From contig NZ_JAIGNK010000003.1 in the NCBI RefSeq assembly GCF_019711435.1, positions 186,001 to 250,000 on the forward strand: a DNA stretch of 64,000 nt. Reading direction: 5' to 3'. The notes below the pieces were generated by a model. That model was not told the origin of the DNA. It did no database searches and saw only the letters and a program-made list of their open reading frames with translations. Below are positions 45,634 through 55,366 of this stretch, piece by piece; within the stretch, counting starts at the first letter, position 1, and each line of letters starts with the position of its first letter. Source of the stretch: Qipengyuania polymorpha (GTDB lineage: Bacteria; Pseudomonadota; Alphaproteobacteria; Sphingomonadales; Sphingomonadaceae). Made by a program: the position numbers and the translations under genes.

Positions 45634-46701
45634 ATGAGCGAGGCAGCACCGACACGGTTCGAGCAGGGCGGCTTCCTGCTGTTCCTCGCTGCTGTCTCGC
45701 TGGCGCTGCTGGCGGTGGTGCTGCCGTTCTTCCAGCCGCTGCTCTGGGCGGTGCTGGCGGCGATTATGTTCCAGCCGCTCTATCGCTGGTTACTGATCCG
45801 CCGGAAGGGCAAGGAGACACAGGCGGCGCTGCTGACGCTGGCCGTCATCCTGCTCGCTGTCGTATTGCCCGCGCTATGGATTGGCTCGGCGGTGATTGCC
45901 GAGGCGACCCAGCTTTTCCTCGCCTTTCGCGAAGGGCGCATCGATGTGGCGATGTATTTCGAGCAAGTCTTCTCCGCGCTGCCCGCCAATATCCAGGCCT
46001 CGCTCGACAGCGCCGGCTTGGGCAATCTCGGTGAGGTGCAGGAGCAGGCGACCGCATTCGTGCAGGCCAGTCTCGGGCTGATCGCTCAGCAGGCGATTGC
46101 CATCGGCGGCAGCGTCTTCGGTTTCGTGCTGGGCTTTGCCATCGCGCTCTACGTCGGCTTCTTCCTGCTGCGTGACGGCAAGGCGATTAGCGAGCACGTG
46201 CTGTCCGCACTGCCCTTCGCCCGCTCGGTTGCCGACCGGCTGGCGGAGCGCTTCCTCGTTCTGGTGCGCGCAACCATCAAGGGGTCGGTCGTGGTCGGCC
46301 TCGTGCAGGGCGCGCTGGGCGCGATTACCTTCTGGATCGTCGGCCTGCCCTCGGTGCTGCTGCTCGGCGTCATCATGGCGATTGCATCGCTGCTGCCTGC
46401 AGTCGGCCCGGCCATCGTCTGGGTCCCGGCGGCGATCTACCTGCTTGCGACCGGTGCCATCTGGGAGGGCGTGGTGGTGATCGTCAGCGGTGTCGCGCTC
46501 ATCGGGATGATCGACAATGTCCTGCGCCCCATTCTCGTGGGCCGCGACACCGGAATCCCAGACTGGCTCATCCTCGTCACCACGCTGGGCGGCATCGCGC
46601 TGTTCGGCCTGTCGGGCATCGTCATCGGCCCGCTGGTGGCAGGCCTGTTCCTCGCCTCGTGGAGCATCCTCGGCGAACAGCGCGCAGCGGCCGCAGCCTG
46701 A
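45634..46701 (+). CDS. AI-2E family transporter (UPF0118/PerM)
   Basis: 355 aa. About seven or eight membrane helices with a long cytoplasmic loop after two helices; the family pattern LLGVIMAIASLLPAVGPAIVW (about 247-267) and GRDTGIPDWLILVTTLGG (about 306-323). Members export AI-2 or move other solutes. Starts 16 bases after gyrB stop, so shared transcription is likely. Confidence 0.85.
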   Translation: MSEAAPTRFEQGGFLLFLAAVSLALLAVVLPFFQPLLWAVLAAIMFQPLYRWLLIRRKGKETQAALLTLAVILLAVVLPALWIGSAVIAEATQLFLAFREGRIDVAMYFEQVFSALPANIQASLDSAGLGNLGEVQEQATAFVQASLGLIAQQAIAIGGSVFGFVLGFAIALYVGFFLLRDGKAISEHVLSALPFARSVADRLAERFLVLVRATIKGSVVVGLVQGALGAITFWIVGLPSVLLLGVIMAIASLLPAVGPAIVWVPAAIYLLATGAIWEGVVVIVSGVALIGMIDNVLRPILVGRDTGIPDWLILVTTLGGIALFGLSGIVIGPLVAGLFLASWSILGEQRAAAAA

Positions 46702-46705
46702 AGCG

Positions 46706-46733
46706 CCGGGGCCCGCCAACCGGCAGGCCCCGG
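46706..46733. terminator. Bidirectional terminator between AI-2E and putA
   Basis: CCGGGGCC / GGCCCCGG (8 bp), loop of 12 with inner pairs. Sits between two convergent genes. Confidence 0.6.
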
Positions 46734-46755
46734 TTCCTGCCGAGTCCTTCGAAAA

Positions 46756-49700
46756 TCAGCTCGCCAGAAGCGTCGCGTTGCCGCCTGCCGCGGTCGTGTC
46801 GATGCAGACCACGCGCTCGGTCGCGAAACGGGCGACATAGTGCGGTCCGCCCGCCTTGGGACCGGTGCCCGACAGCCCCTCGCCGCCGAAGGGCTGGCTT
46901 TCCACCACCGCCCCGATCTGGTTGCGGTTGACATAGAAATTGCCGACCCGCGCGCGGCTTTCGACATAGGCGCGCATGTCGTCGTTGCGGCTGTGGAGCC
47001 CGAGCGTCAGGCCGAAGCCGGTGGCGTTGATGTCGTCCATGACCTTGCCGATTTCGGACGCCTTGTACTTCACCACGTGAAGGACCGGGCCGAAGTTCTC
47101 GCGCTTCAAATCGAGGATGGAATCAAGCTCGATGATGGTCGGTGCGACATAGCAACCCTTGGACGAGCCACGATGCAGCTTGCGCCGCCACACCTGCGAA
47201 CCGCCGGTCTTGCGCCGCGCGATGTGGCGTTCGAGCGCGGCCTTGGCATCGGGGTCGATGACCGGACCGACATCGGTGGCGAGGTTCTCCGGATTGCCGA
47301 TGGTCAGCGCTTCGAAGGCACCGCGGATCATCGCCAGCATCTCGTCGTAGACGTCTTCCTGGATATGGAGGACGCGCAAAGCCGAACAGCGCTGGCCCGC
47401 ACTCTGGAAGGCCGAGGCGACCACATCGCGCGTGACCTGTTCGGGCAACGCGGTCGAATCGACAATCATCGCATTCTGGCCGCCGGTCTCGGCGATGAAA
47501 GTCGCAATCGGCCCGTCGCGTCCGGCAAGGCTGCGGTTGATGGCCTGGGCGGTCTGGGTCGAGCCGGTAAAGGCAACGCCAGCGATGCGCGGGTCCGATG
47601 TGATCATCTCGCCGACATCGCCTGCGCCGGGGAGCAATTGGAAGACCTCTTCGGGAATGCCCGCCTCATGGCAAAGTTCGACCGCCAGTGCGGCGATAAG
47701 CGGGGTCTGCTCTGCCGGCTTGGCGACCACGGTGTTGCCCGCGGCCAAAGCGGCAGCAGGCGGGCCGATGAAGATGGCGAGCGGGAAATTCCACGGACTG
47801 ATGCAGGCGAACACCCCGCGTCCTGCCATGGAAAGGCGGTTTTCCTCACCGGTCGGTCCGGGCAATTGGATGGGCGCTGCGAACAGGCGCCGCGCCTCGG
47901 TGGCGTAATAACGCAGGAAGTCCACCGCCTCGCGCAATTCGAGCACCGCGTCCTGCAGCGTCTTGCCCGCTTCGCGCTGGCAGAGCGAGAGGAACTCGTC
48001 GGTGTGCTCCTCGAACAAATCCGCCGCCGCTTCGAGCAGCAGTGCGCGCTTCTCGCCGCCCAACGCATTCCAGCCGGGCTGGATTTCCTGTGCGCGGTGG
48101 ATGGCGACTTCGACCTCGAAATCGAGCGCGTCGCGGCGCGTGCCGACCTGCGCCGACAAATCATGTGGCTTGTTGATGGGCGCAACTTCGCCGTCCGCTG
48201 CCGACAGGATGGTGGGGGCGGCGTGCCACTGCTTTTCTTCCAGCTTCTCGAGCCGCTCCATCAGCGGTTCGCGCACGAGGGGGTCCGACAGGTCGATACC
48301 GGCGGAATTCTCGCGATTGGGGAAGATGTCGGTCGGCAGCGGGATGGCCGGATTGCGATAGGGCTTCAGCGCCCGCATGTCGGCTATCGGACAGGTGACA
48401 AGCTCGGCTGCAGGCACTTCGGCATCGGCCATGCGGTTGACGAAACTGGAATTCGCCCCGTTCTCGAGCAGGCGGCGTACGAGATAGGCGAGCAGGTCCT
48501 TGTGCGTGCCGGTCGGCGCATAGATGCGCACGTTGGTTTTCCGGTTGCCCTCGACCTGCGCGAGCGCGCCATAGACATCCTCGCCCATGCCGTGGAGGCG
48601 CTGGAACTCGAATTCCTTGGAACCGGCGAGGGCCTTCACCGCGCCGATGGTGTAGGCGTTGTGCGTGGCGAAGGCCGGATAGATGACATCGTCGCAGGCG
48701 AGCAGCTTTTCGGCGCAGGCAAGGTAGCTGACATCGGTGGCGAGCTTGCGGGTGAAGACGGGGAAATCGGTAAAGCCACCGACCTGGCTGAGCTTGATTT
48801 CGGTGTCCCAGTAAGCGCCCTTAACCAGCCGGACGAAGAACTTGCGGTCGTATTTGCGCGCCAGCCGCGCGACCCAGTCGCACATCGGAAGACCCCGCTT
48901 CTGGTAGGCCTGGATGGCAAGGCCGAAACCTTCCCACTGGCTGCCGTCGGGGCGGGTGAACAGGCTGTCGTCGCGTGCCAAAGCCTCGATGATGTCCATC
49001 GAGAGTTCGAGGCGGTCGGCTTCCTCGGCATCGATAGTGAAATGGATATTCGCATCGCGCGCCTTGGTCATCAGGTGACGCAGGATGGGCAGGAGGTCGC
49101 CCACCGCGAGGTCGGCGTGGAGGAAAGTGTATTTCGGGTGCAGCGCCGAAAGCTTCACCGAGATGCCCGGGCTGGTCGAAACCTTGCCCGTAGACTCGCG
49201 CACCAAGCGGTCGATGGCCCGCTCGTAATTATCGGCATAGCGCTCGGCATCGGCATAGGTCATCGCCGCCTCGCCGAGCATGTCGAAGCTGTGCGTCAGC
49301 CCCTTTGCGCGTTCGGGCGCAGCGCGCTTCAAGGATTCATTGATGGTCCGCCCGTAGACGAACTGGCCGCCAAGGATGCGCATCGCCTGCAAGGTCGCCT
49401 TGCGGATGACCGGTTCGCCCAGACGGTTCACGGCGCGCTTCAGCGTCGAGCCCATGCCCTTTTGCGCCTCTTCGGGCCGTTCGAGCACTTCGCCCGTCAG
49501 CATCAGCGAGAAGGTCGCGGCGTTGACGAAGGTGGAGGAGCTTTCGCCCATATGCTCCGACCAGTCGATATCGCCGATCTTGTCGCGGATGAGCGCGTCT
49601 GCGGTCGCCGCATCGGGCACACGGAGCAGCGCTTCGGCAAGGCACATCAGCGCCACGCCCTCTTCGGTGGCGAGGCCGTACTGGTGGAGGAAGGCATCGA

Positions 49701-49893
49701 TGCCGGAGGCCTTGCGGCGGCGCGCGCCTTCAATCAGCTTCGTCGCAAGAGCCGCAGCTTCGGAATGTTTCGCTTCGGCAGTCGCCGCCTGTTCCATGCG
49801 TTTTGCCACACACGCGTTTTCCTCGGCCCGGTAGGCCTCGCGCAGGTGCTGGCGGGAGATGGGGGGAAGGCGGACAGGATCGTGCAGGGCCAT
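46756..49893 (-). CDS. putA: Bifunctional proline dehydrogenase / P5C dehydrogenase
   Basis: 1045 aa. Converts proline to glutamate in two steps. N-terminal part (1-500) is a PRODH barrel: ISVKLSALHPKYTF, VRLVKGAYWDTEIK, FATHNAYTIGA, and RKTNVRIYAPTGTHKD. C-terminal ALDH: ETGGQNAMIVDSTALPE, GQRCSALR (catalytic Cys), and FGGEGLSGTGPKAGG. No ribbon-helix-helix DNA-binding domain at the N-terminus, so it is not a self-repressor of the E. coli type. Start ATG 49893. Confidence 0.96.
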   Translation of the reverse strand: MALHDPVRLPPISRQHLREAYRAEENACVAKRMEQAATAEAKHSEAAALATKLIEGARRRKASGIDAFLHQYGLATEEGVALMCLAEALLRVPDAATADALIRDKIGDIDWSEHMGESSSTFVNAATFSLMLTGEVLERPEEAQKGMGSTLKRAVNRLGEPVIRKATLQAMRILGGQFVYGRTINESLKRAAPERAKGLTHSFDMLGEAAMTYADAERYADNYERAIDRLVRESTGKVSTSPGISVKLSALHPKYTFLHADLAVGDLLPILRHLMTKARDANIHFTIDAEEADRLELSMDIIEALARDDSLFTRPDGSQWEGFGLAIQAYQKRGLPMCDWVARLARKYDRKFFVRLVKGAYWDTEIKLSQVGGFTDFPVFTRKLATDVSYLACAEKLLACDDVIYPAFATHNAYTIGAVKALAGSKEFEFQRLHGMGEDVYGALAQVEGNRKTNVRIYAPTGTHKDLLAYLVRRLLENGANSSFVNRMADAEVPAAELVTCPIADMRALKPYRNPAIPLPTDIFPNRENSAGIDLSDPLVREPLMERLEKLEEKQWHAAPTILSAADGEVAPINKPHDLSAQVGTRRDALDFEVEVAIHRAQEIQPGWNALGGEKRALLLEAAADLFEEHTDEFLSLCQREAGKTLQDAVLELREAVDFLRYYATEARRLFAAPIQLPGPTGEENRLSMAGRGVFACISPWNFPLAIFIGPPAAALAAGNTVVAKPAEQTPLIAALAVELCHEAGIPEEVFQLLPGAGDVGEMITSDPRIAGVAFTGSTQTAQAINRSLAGRDGPIATFIAETGGQNAMIVDSTALPEQVTRDVVASAFQSAGQRCSALRVLHIQEDVYDEMLAMIRGAFEALTIGNPENLATDVGPVIDPDAKAALERHIARRKTGGSQVWRRKLHRGSSKGCYVAPTIIELDSILDLKRENFGPVLHVVKYKASEIGKVMDDINATGFGLTLGLHSRNDDMRAYVESRARVGNFYVNRNQIGAVVESQPFGGEGLSGTGPKAGGPHYVARFATERVVCIDTTAAGGNATLLAS

Positions 49894-49991
49894 GCGACTC
49901 CGTAGTGGCTTGAATGGACTTTGATGGCCACTTGGACCCCATGACGCACGCTTTCAAGCTTTGTGAAACGCGAGGAGTGGCCTGTGTGCGT

Positions 49992-51479
49992 TCAGCCGCG
50001 CTTGGCGAACCACGCCGCTACGGCTTGCTGCGCTTCTGCGGGCAGGTGCATGCCCAGCTTGCTGCGCCGCCAGAGCACGTCGTCGGCGCTTTTCGCAAAC
50101 TCGTGCGCGACGAGATATTTCAGCTCTTCCTCGTACAAATCGCCGCCGAAATGCTCGCCCATTTCTTCGAGCGAGGAAGCGCCGCGCAACACCGTGTCCA
50201 TCCGTGTGCCATAGGCCCGGCCAAGCCGCAGCAGCATTTCGGGCGGCAGCCACACATGCCGCTCGCCCGCGTCCCAGAGGAACTTGGCAAAGTCCGCATC
50301 CGCCATGTCGCCGCCCGGAAGGGGCGCTTCGGCAGTCCAGGGTTCGTCGGCGATTGCGAGATGCTTGCCGAGCTTCTCGAGCGCATGCTCGGCAAGCTTG
50401 CGATAGGTGGTAATCTTACCACCATAGACCGACAGGATGGGCGCGCCGCCCTTGGCCTCCACCTCGAAGACATAATCGCGCGTGACAGTGGAATTGCTCG
50501 CTGCCTTGTCCTCGTAGAGGGGGCGGACGCCGGCATAGGTGTGGACGATGTCCTCTTCGGTGATGCCGCTTTTGAGGTACTTCGTCGCGGCGGCACGCAG
50601 ATACTCGCGCTCTTCATCGGTGATGCGGACAAGGTCGAGGTCGCCGTCGTAGAGCATGTCGGTCGTGCCTATGAGCGTGTAGTCGCGCTCATAGGGGATG
50701 GCGAAGACGATGCGCTTGTCGTCCTGCTGGAAGATATAGGCGTGCTCGCCCGGATAAGCGCGCGGCACGATGATGTGGCTGCCCTTGACCAGCCGCAGGT
50801 GCGCGGGCGTGCCTTGGCCGAGCGCGGCCTTGGCGACCTTGTCGACCCATGGCCCCGCAGCGTTCACCACGGCCTTCGCCGCCACCACCCGCTCGCCCTC
50901 GGGACCGCGCAAGGTGGCGAGCCAGTGGTCCTCGTGCCGGTCCAGCGCCGTGCATTCGGTCCGCGTCGAAACCGTCGCTCCGCGCAATTTTGCATCCATC
51001 GCGGTAAGCACGACGAGGCGCGAATCCTCGACCCAGCAGTCCGAATATTCGAACCCCGTTTTCAGCCGGTTGCGCAGGATGGAGCGGTGCGGGGCAATGC
51101 GCAGGTCGACCTTGCGTGAACCCGGCAAGCGCTTACGCCCGCCCAGCCTGTCATACACCGCGAGGCCCGCACGCAGCATCCATTTGGGGCGCATGCTCGG
51201 CTCGTGCGGGAGGACGAAGCGCAGCGGCCAGATGATATGCGGCGCATTGGCGAGCAGAACCTCGCGTTCGCGCAAGCTCTCGCCCACCAGCCGGAACTCG
51301 AACTGTTCGAGATAGCGCAGCCCCCCGTGGACCAGCTTGGTGCTGGCCGAGGAGGTGTGCGAGGCAAGGTCGTCCTTTTCGACCAGCTCGACCGACAGCC
51401 CGCGGCCGGCCGCATCGCGCGCAATCCCTGCGCCGTTGATGCCGCCACCGATGACGAGGAGGTCGAGCGTCTCGCTCAT
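49992..51479 (-). CDS. glpD: Glycerol-3-phosphate dehydrogenase (aerobic)
   Basis: 495 aa. Membrane-associated FAD enzyme that oxidises glycerol-3-P to DHAP and feeds quinones. FAD-binding: LLVIGGGINGAGIARDAAGRG (about 7-27); HGGLRYLEQFEFRLVGE (about 52-68); C-terminal SVYGGKITTYRKLAEHALEKL. The start overlaps the mtnP stop by one base (TGATG), so both are in one operon. Confidence 0.96.
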   Translation of the reverse strand: MSETLDLLVIGGGINGAGIARDAAGRGLSVELVEKDDLASHTSSASTKLVHGGLRYLEQFEFRLVGESLREREVLLANAPHIIWPLRFVLPHEPSMRPKWMLRAGLAVYDRLGGRKRLPGSRKVDLRIAPHRSILRNRLKTGFEYSDCWVEDSRLVVLTAMDAKLRGATVSTRTECTALDRHEDHWLATLRGPEGERVVAAKAVVNAAGPWVDKVAKAALGQGTPAHLRLVKGSHIIVPRAYPGEHAYIFQQDDKRIVFAIPYERDYTLIGTTDMLYDGDLDLVRITDEEREYLRAAATKYLKSGITEEDIVHTYAGVRPLYEDKAASNSTVTRDYVFEVEAKGGAPILSVYGGKITTYRKLAEHALEKLGKHLAIADEPWTAEAPLPGGDMADADFAKFLWDAGERHVWLPPEMLLRLGRAYGTRMDTVLRGASSLEEMGEHFGGDLYEEELKYLVAHEFAKSADDVLWRRSKLGMHLPAEAQQAVAAWFAKRG

Positions 51480-52348
51480 CAGCTACGCAGCAGGCGTCCG
51501 GCCACCGCGTCGAGTTTCACCAGCAGGTCGCGGTCATGCTTTTCGGGCGCGGTGATGACGGCATCGTCGAGCGCGCGGTCGATGGGCGAAGGCGTGCGCT
51601 TCTTGGGCAGTCCCTTGCAGAATGCCTCGACCGCTTTTTTCGCAAGCTCCGAATTGGCGTTCATCTGCTCGATGATTTCGCCGACGTCGACCGCCGCCTC
51701 TCCGTCGCGCCAGCTATCCCAGTCGGTCACCATGGCGAGCATGGCATAGGGAAGCTCCGCCTCGCGGGCGAGCTTGGCTTCCGGCATGCCGGTCATGCCG
51801 ATGACTTCCGCGCCCCAGTGGCGGTAGAGGCGGCTCTCGGCGCGGGTCGAGAACTGCGGGCCTTCCATGGCGAGATAGGTCGCCCCCATAGTCACTTCGC
51901 CGCCAGCCTTGTCGACCGCCTTGGCGGCATGCTTCGACAGGCGTTCGCAGACCGGGTCGCCCATCGAGACATGCGCGACGAAGCCGTTGTCGAAGAAACT
52001 GGAAGGGCGGCCCTTGGTGTTATCGATGAACTGGTCGACGCAAACGAAGCGGCCCGGGGGCAGCTCTTCGGAAAGAGAACCGACCGCGCTGATAGCGAGG
52101 ATGTCGGTGCACCCTGCACGCTTCAATGCATCGATATTGGCCCGCGCATCGACCTTTGACGGGATAATCGCGTGCCCGCGCCCGTGACGCGGTAGGAAGC
52201 GAACACGGACATGGCCGATGGTACCGCACAAAATCTTGTCGGAAGGCGTGCCCCACGGCGAGGACACCTCAATCCACTGCGCATCCTGCAGCGCGTCCAT
52301 CGCATAGAGGCCCGAGCCCCCGATGATGCCGATGGTCCAGTCGCTCAT
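51479..52348 (-). CDS. mtnP: S-methyl-5'-thioadenosine phosphorylase
   Basis: 289 aa. Cleaves MTA to adenine and 5-methylthioribose-1-phosphate, in methionine salvage. GIIGGSGLYAM near the N-terminus, FLPRHGRGHAIIPS (about 50-63), and ATYLAMEGPQFSTRAESRLYR (about 183-203). Trimeric PNP/MTAP fold. I chose ATG 52348 (MSDWTIGI). Operon with glpD. Confidence 0.93.
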   Translation of the reverse strand: MSDWTIGIIGGSGLYAMDALQDAQWIEVSSPWGTPSDKILCGTIGHVRVRFLPRHGRGHAIIPSKVDARANIDALKRAGCTDILAISAVGSLSEELPPGRFVCVDQFIDNTKGRPSSFFDNGFVAHVSMGDPVCERLSKHAAKAVDKAGGEVTMGATYLAMEGPQFSTRAESRLYRHWGAEVIGMTGMPEAKLAREAELPYAMLAMVTDWDSWRDGEAAVDVGEIIEQMNANSELAKKAVEAFCKGLPKKRTPSPIDRALDDAVITAPEKHDRDLLVKLDAVAGRLLRS

Positions 52349-52573
52349 AAATTCTGCCCCTGCTTGCCCCGTCCGGCCCATGGCGCATGGGCTGTGACCG
52401 TACGGTTGGCGCTTTGAGTTAACGTGGCCGCAGGGGTTGGAACATGGCTCGCCACAAGTAAAGCTTCGGCTCTCGCAAACCTATTCATGCTGCAACGCAG
52501 CGGGATTCCTCCACACTCCCGGCACTTTCCCGCGCAATCATGCGTAGTGGGAGGGACAAGGGGAAATAGAGAC

Positions 52574-55360
52574 GTGCCAGACCTGCAACCGCTGACCTTC
52601 GCTACACTCACGCACCGTTTGCGCGAGTTGCACAAGCGCACGCAGGAAACCCCGCTGTTCAACCCCGTTTTCCAGCTGGCGCATGATCTGTCGCGCGAGC
52701 TGGAAGCGGGCGAGATTTCGCTGGCTGACTTCTCGACACTTATCACAGAACTGGAGACCCGCTCGCTGGAGGCGCGTGCCGACCGGTTGTGCAATCTCGT
52801 CACGCCCAAGGACACGGCCAAGCGGATGACCGGCTTCTGCGTCGACACTCACGTCAAGGGCGGCGGTTTCGAGGCCTTCCGCGAGCATTGGTCGCACCCG
52901 CAGCTCCATGTCGTCTTCACTGCGCACCCGACCTTCCTGCTGACCCCCGCCCAGACCGATGTCGTGGCCGAGGCGGCAGGTGGCGGCAAAGCCGTGTCGC
53001 CGGTCGAAGTCGAACGCCCCGAAATCACGCTGCAATACGAGCACGAGTGCGCCATGTCGGCTATGGCGAACGCACAGGACGCGCGCGATGCCATCAACAC
53101 GAGCCTGTTCGAATGCGCGAGCAGCACCTGGCCCGACCGCTGGCGCGAACTCGAGCCGCTGCCGTTCCGCTTTGCCAGCTGGGTCGGCTACGACATGGAC
53201 GGGCGCACCGACATCAAGTGGTACACCAGCATCGCCTTCCGCCTGTCCGAAAAGGCGCAGCGGCTGGGGCGCTATGCCGACCAGCTCGAAGCCATCGATG
53301 CAGGCCATGCGCTGCTGGAGACCATGCGCGCTGCACAGGAGCGGACTGCCGCCAGCGCCGAGGAATTCGCCGGAGACCTTTCCGACCATGCCGACCTTTC
53401 GGCAGCAGCCAACCGGCTGACGCAGGGCGAGGATGGCAAGCTCCTGAGCCTCGCGCCCATCATCTCGCAGCTGGAAGAAGAGGCCCTGTCGGCGGACCCC
53501 GAGAAGGCCGTGGCCCTTAAGACGCTCGCCGCCGCCATGCGCGCCGATGGGCTCGGCATGGGCCTCATCCATTTCCGCGTGAACGCCAAGCAGCTGCACA
53601 ACGCCATCCGCAGCCGCATCGAGGGCGGCGCCGACCTCGACCTCGGCAGCCAGGGCGCGCTGGGCGCGCTGCGCGATCTCGTGAAGAACGCCGAGCCGCT
53701 CTCGGCCAATTTCGCCTCGCTCGCGGTCGAGAGCAGCACCGCCGTGCGCCAGTTCCTCGCCATGGCGCAGATCCTCAAGCACATCGATGCCGACGCGCCC
53801 ATTCGCATGCTGGTCGCCGAATGCGAGCAGCCCGCCACGGTGCTTTCCGCGCTCTATTTCGCCAAGCTGTTCGGCATCGAGGACAAGGTCGATGTCTCGC
53901 CGCTGTTCGAGACCGAAACCGCGCTCGAACACGGCGGACGCTTCCTCGACGCTCTGCTGAAGGAAGAGGCCTACCAGGGCTATGCGCGCCGCCGCGGGCG
54001 CATTGCCATCCAGACCGGCTTTTCGGACGCGGGCCGCTTCGTCGGGCAAATCCCCGCCAGCCTCGCCATCGAACGCCTGCAGGGCCGCCTTGCCAATGCG
54101 ATGACCGCCAATGGCCTGACCGATGTCGCCGCGCTGGTCTTCAACACGCATGGTGAGGGCATGGGCCGCGGCGCGCATCCGGCGAGCTTCAAGGACCGCC
54201 TCGAGTGGCCGATGAGCCCCTGGGCCCGCCGCCGCTTTGCTCGTGCAGGCATCCAGCTCGAGCCCGAAGCCAGCTTCCAGGGCGGCGACGGCTACCTCTT
54301 CTTCGCCACGCCCGAACTTGCGCGCGCGACGCTTTCGACCATCGCCGAACTCGCACCCGCCGATACCGACCCCGATGTGCCGACAGACCCCTTCTACCGG
54401 CGCACCGACCTCAGCCTCGACTTCTATCGCGCGATCAAGGACCACCAGCAGGACCACCTCGAAAGCCGGACCTACAGCCGCGCGGTGACCGCATTCGGCC
54501 TCGGACTGTTGAATTCGACGGGCAGCCGCGTTTCGCGCCGCCAGTCGGACCTCAATGCCGACCGCGAGATGAGCCTGCGGCAAATCCGCGCCATCCCGCA
54601 CAACGCCATCCTCCAGCAACTTGGCTATCCGGCGAACATCATCGCCGGCGTCGGCAGCGCCGCGCAGAGCAATTACGAGGATATCGCCGAACTCTTGCGC
54701 GAAAGCCCGCGCGGTCGGCAAATCATGCGACTGGTGCGCGCCTCGAACGCGCTCGCCAGTATCAAGACCGTCGCTGCCTATGGCGAGCTGTTCAACTCGG
54801 CCTACTGGGCCAGCCGCCCCTATCGCGGCACGGAGGACCATCTCGCCAATGCCTGCGAGAGCCTCGCCGAATATCTCATTACCGACGACCGCAACGGTGT
54901 CTTCCGCCGCCTTGCCTCGCGCCTGCGGGTCGATGCGCTCAAGCTGCACCGCCTGTTCGACCTCGTGCCGAACGAGGACCCCAACCCCGACCGTGAGCAG
55001 GTGCGCCGCACGATCGGCGTCCTTCAGGCGCTACGCCTCGCGCTGCTGCAGCACATGTTCCTCAAGGCCGTATCGGTTCCGGCCTTCAGCCGCGCCAACG
55101 ACATCAGCCGCCGCGACGTGCTGGAAATGGTCTTCACCCTGCGCGTCGACGAAGCGCTCGCGCAGATGCGCCGCGCCTTCCCGGCAAGCTATCCCGAGAC
55201 CGGCGATTTCGCGATGGAGGAGGCAGCGCAATACCCACGCGAAGGCGGCGAGGGCTATGACGCCATCCGCCGCGACTATATCGACCCCATCGAGGAAGCG
55301 CATGGCCTCAACCTGCGGATTGCGACGTCAATCGCCAACCTCTTCGGCGCACACGGATAG
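52574..55360 (+). CDS. ppc: Phosphoenolpyruvate carboxylase (divergent)
   Basis: 928 aa. Carboxylates PEP to oxaloacetate, filling the TCA cycle. VVFTAHPTFLL (about 114-124, catalytic His), RFASWVGYDMDGRTDIKW (about 200-217; the usual G-G-D-R-D-G-N is altered), and the loop FNTHGEGMGRGAHP (about 522-535), where the first Arg of the usual H-G-R-G-G-x-x-G-R-G-G is Glu but the second Arg remains. C-terminus LRIATSIANLFGAHG replaces the usual N-T-G. GTG 52574 is preferred over an upstream open frame because a purine-rich ribosome site (AAGGGGA) is 10 bases away. Confidence 0.88.
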   Translation: MPDLQPLTFATLTHRLRELHKRTQETPLFNPVFQLAHDLSRELEAGEISLADFSTLITELETRSLEARADRLCNLVTPKDTAKRMTGFCVDTHVKGGGFEAFREHWSHPQLHVVFTAHPTFLLTPAQTDVVAEAAGGGKAVSPVEVERPEITLQYEHECAMSAMANAQDARDAINTSLFECASSTWPDRWRELEPLPFRFASWVGYDMDGRTDIKWYTSIAFRLSEKAQRLGRYADQLEAIDAGHALLETMRAAQERTAASAEEFAGDLSDHADLSAAANRLTQGEDGKLLSLAPIISQLEEEALSADPEKAVALKTLAAAMRADGLGMGLIHFRVNAKQLHNAIRSRIEGGADLDLGSQGALGALRDLVKNAEPLSANFASLAVESSTAVRQFLAMAQILKHIDADAPIRMLVAECEQPATVLSALYFAKLFGIEDKVDVSPLFETETALEHGGRFLDALLKEEAYQGYARRRGRIAIQTGFSDAGRFVGQIPASLAIERLQGRLANAMTANGLTDVAALVFNTHGEGMGRGAHPASFKDRLEWPMSPWARRRFARAGIQLEPEASFQGGDGYLFFATPELARATLSTIAELAPADTDPDVPTDPFYRRTDLSLDFYRAIKDHQQDHLESRTYSRAVTAFGLGLLNSTGSRVSRRQSDLNADREMSLRQIRAIPHNAILQQLGYPANIIAGVGSAAQSNYEDIAELLRESPRGRQIMRLVRASNALASIKTVAAYGELFNSAYWASRPYRGTEDHLANACESLAEYLITDDRNGVFRRLASRLRVDALKLHRLFDLVPNEDPNPDREQVRRTIGVLQALRLALLQHMFLKAVSVPAFSRANDISRRDVLEMVFTLRVDEALAQMRRAFPASYPETGDFAMEEAAQYPREGGEGYDAIRRDYIDPIEEAHGLNLRIATSIANLFGAHG

Positions 55361-55366
55361 GGTCGC

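Noticed and set aside
46840-49905. 1021-aa open frame on the plus strand opposite putA
   Set aside because: putA motifs are clear on the minus strand; the plus frame is a shadow.
52538-54949. 803-aa open frame on the minus strand opposite ppc
   Set aside because: Same reasoning: no domain in it, and ppc is recognised.
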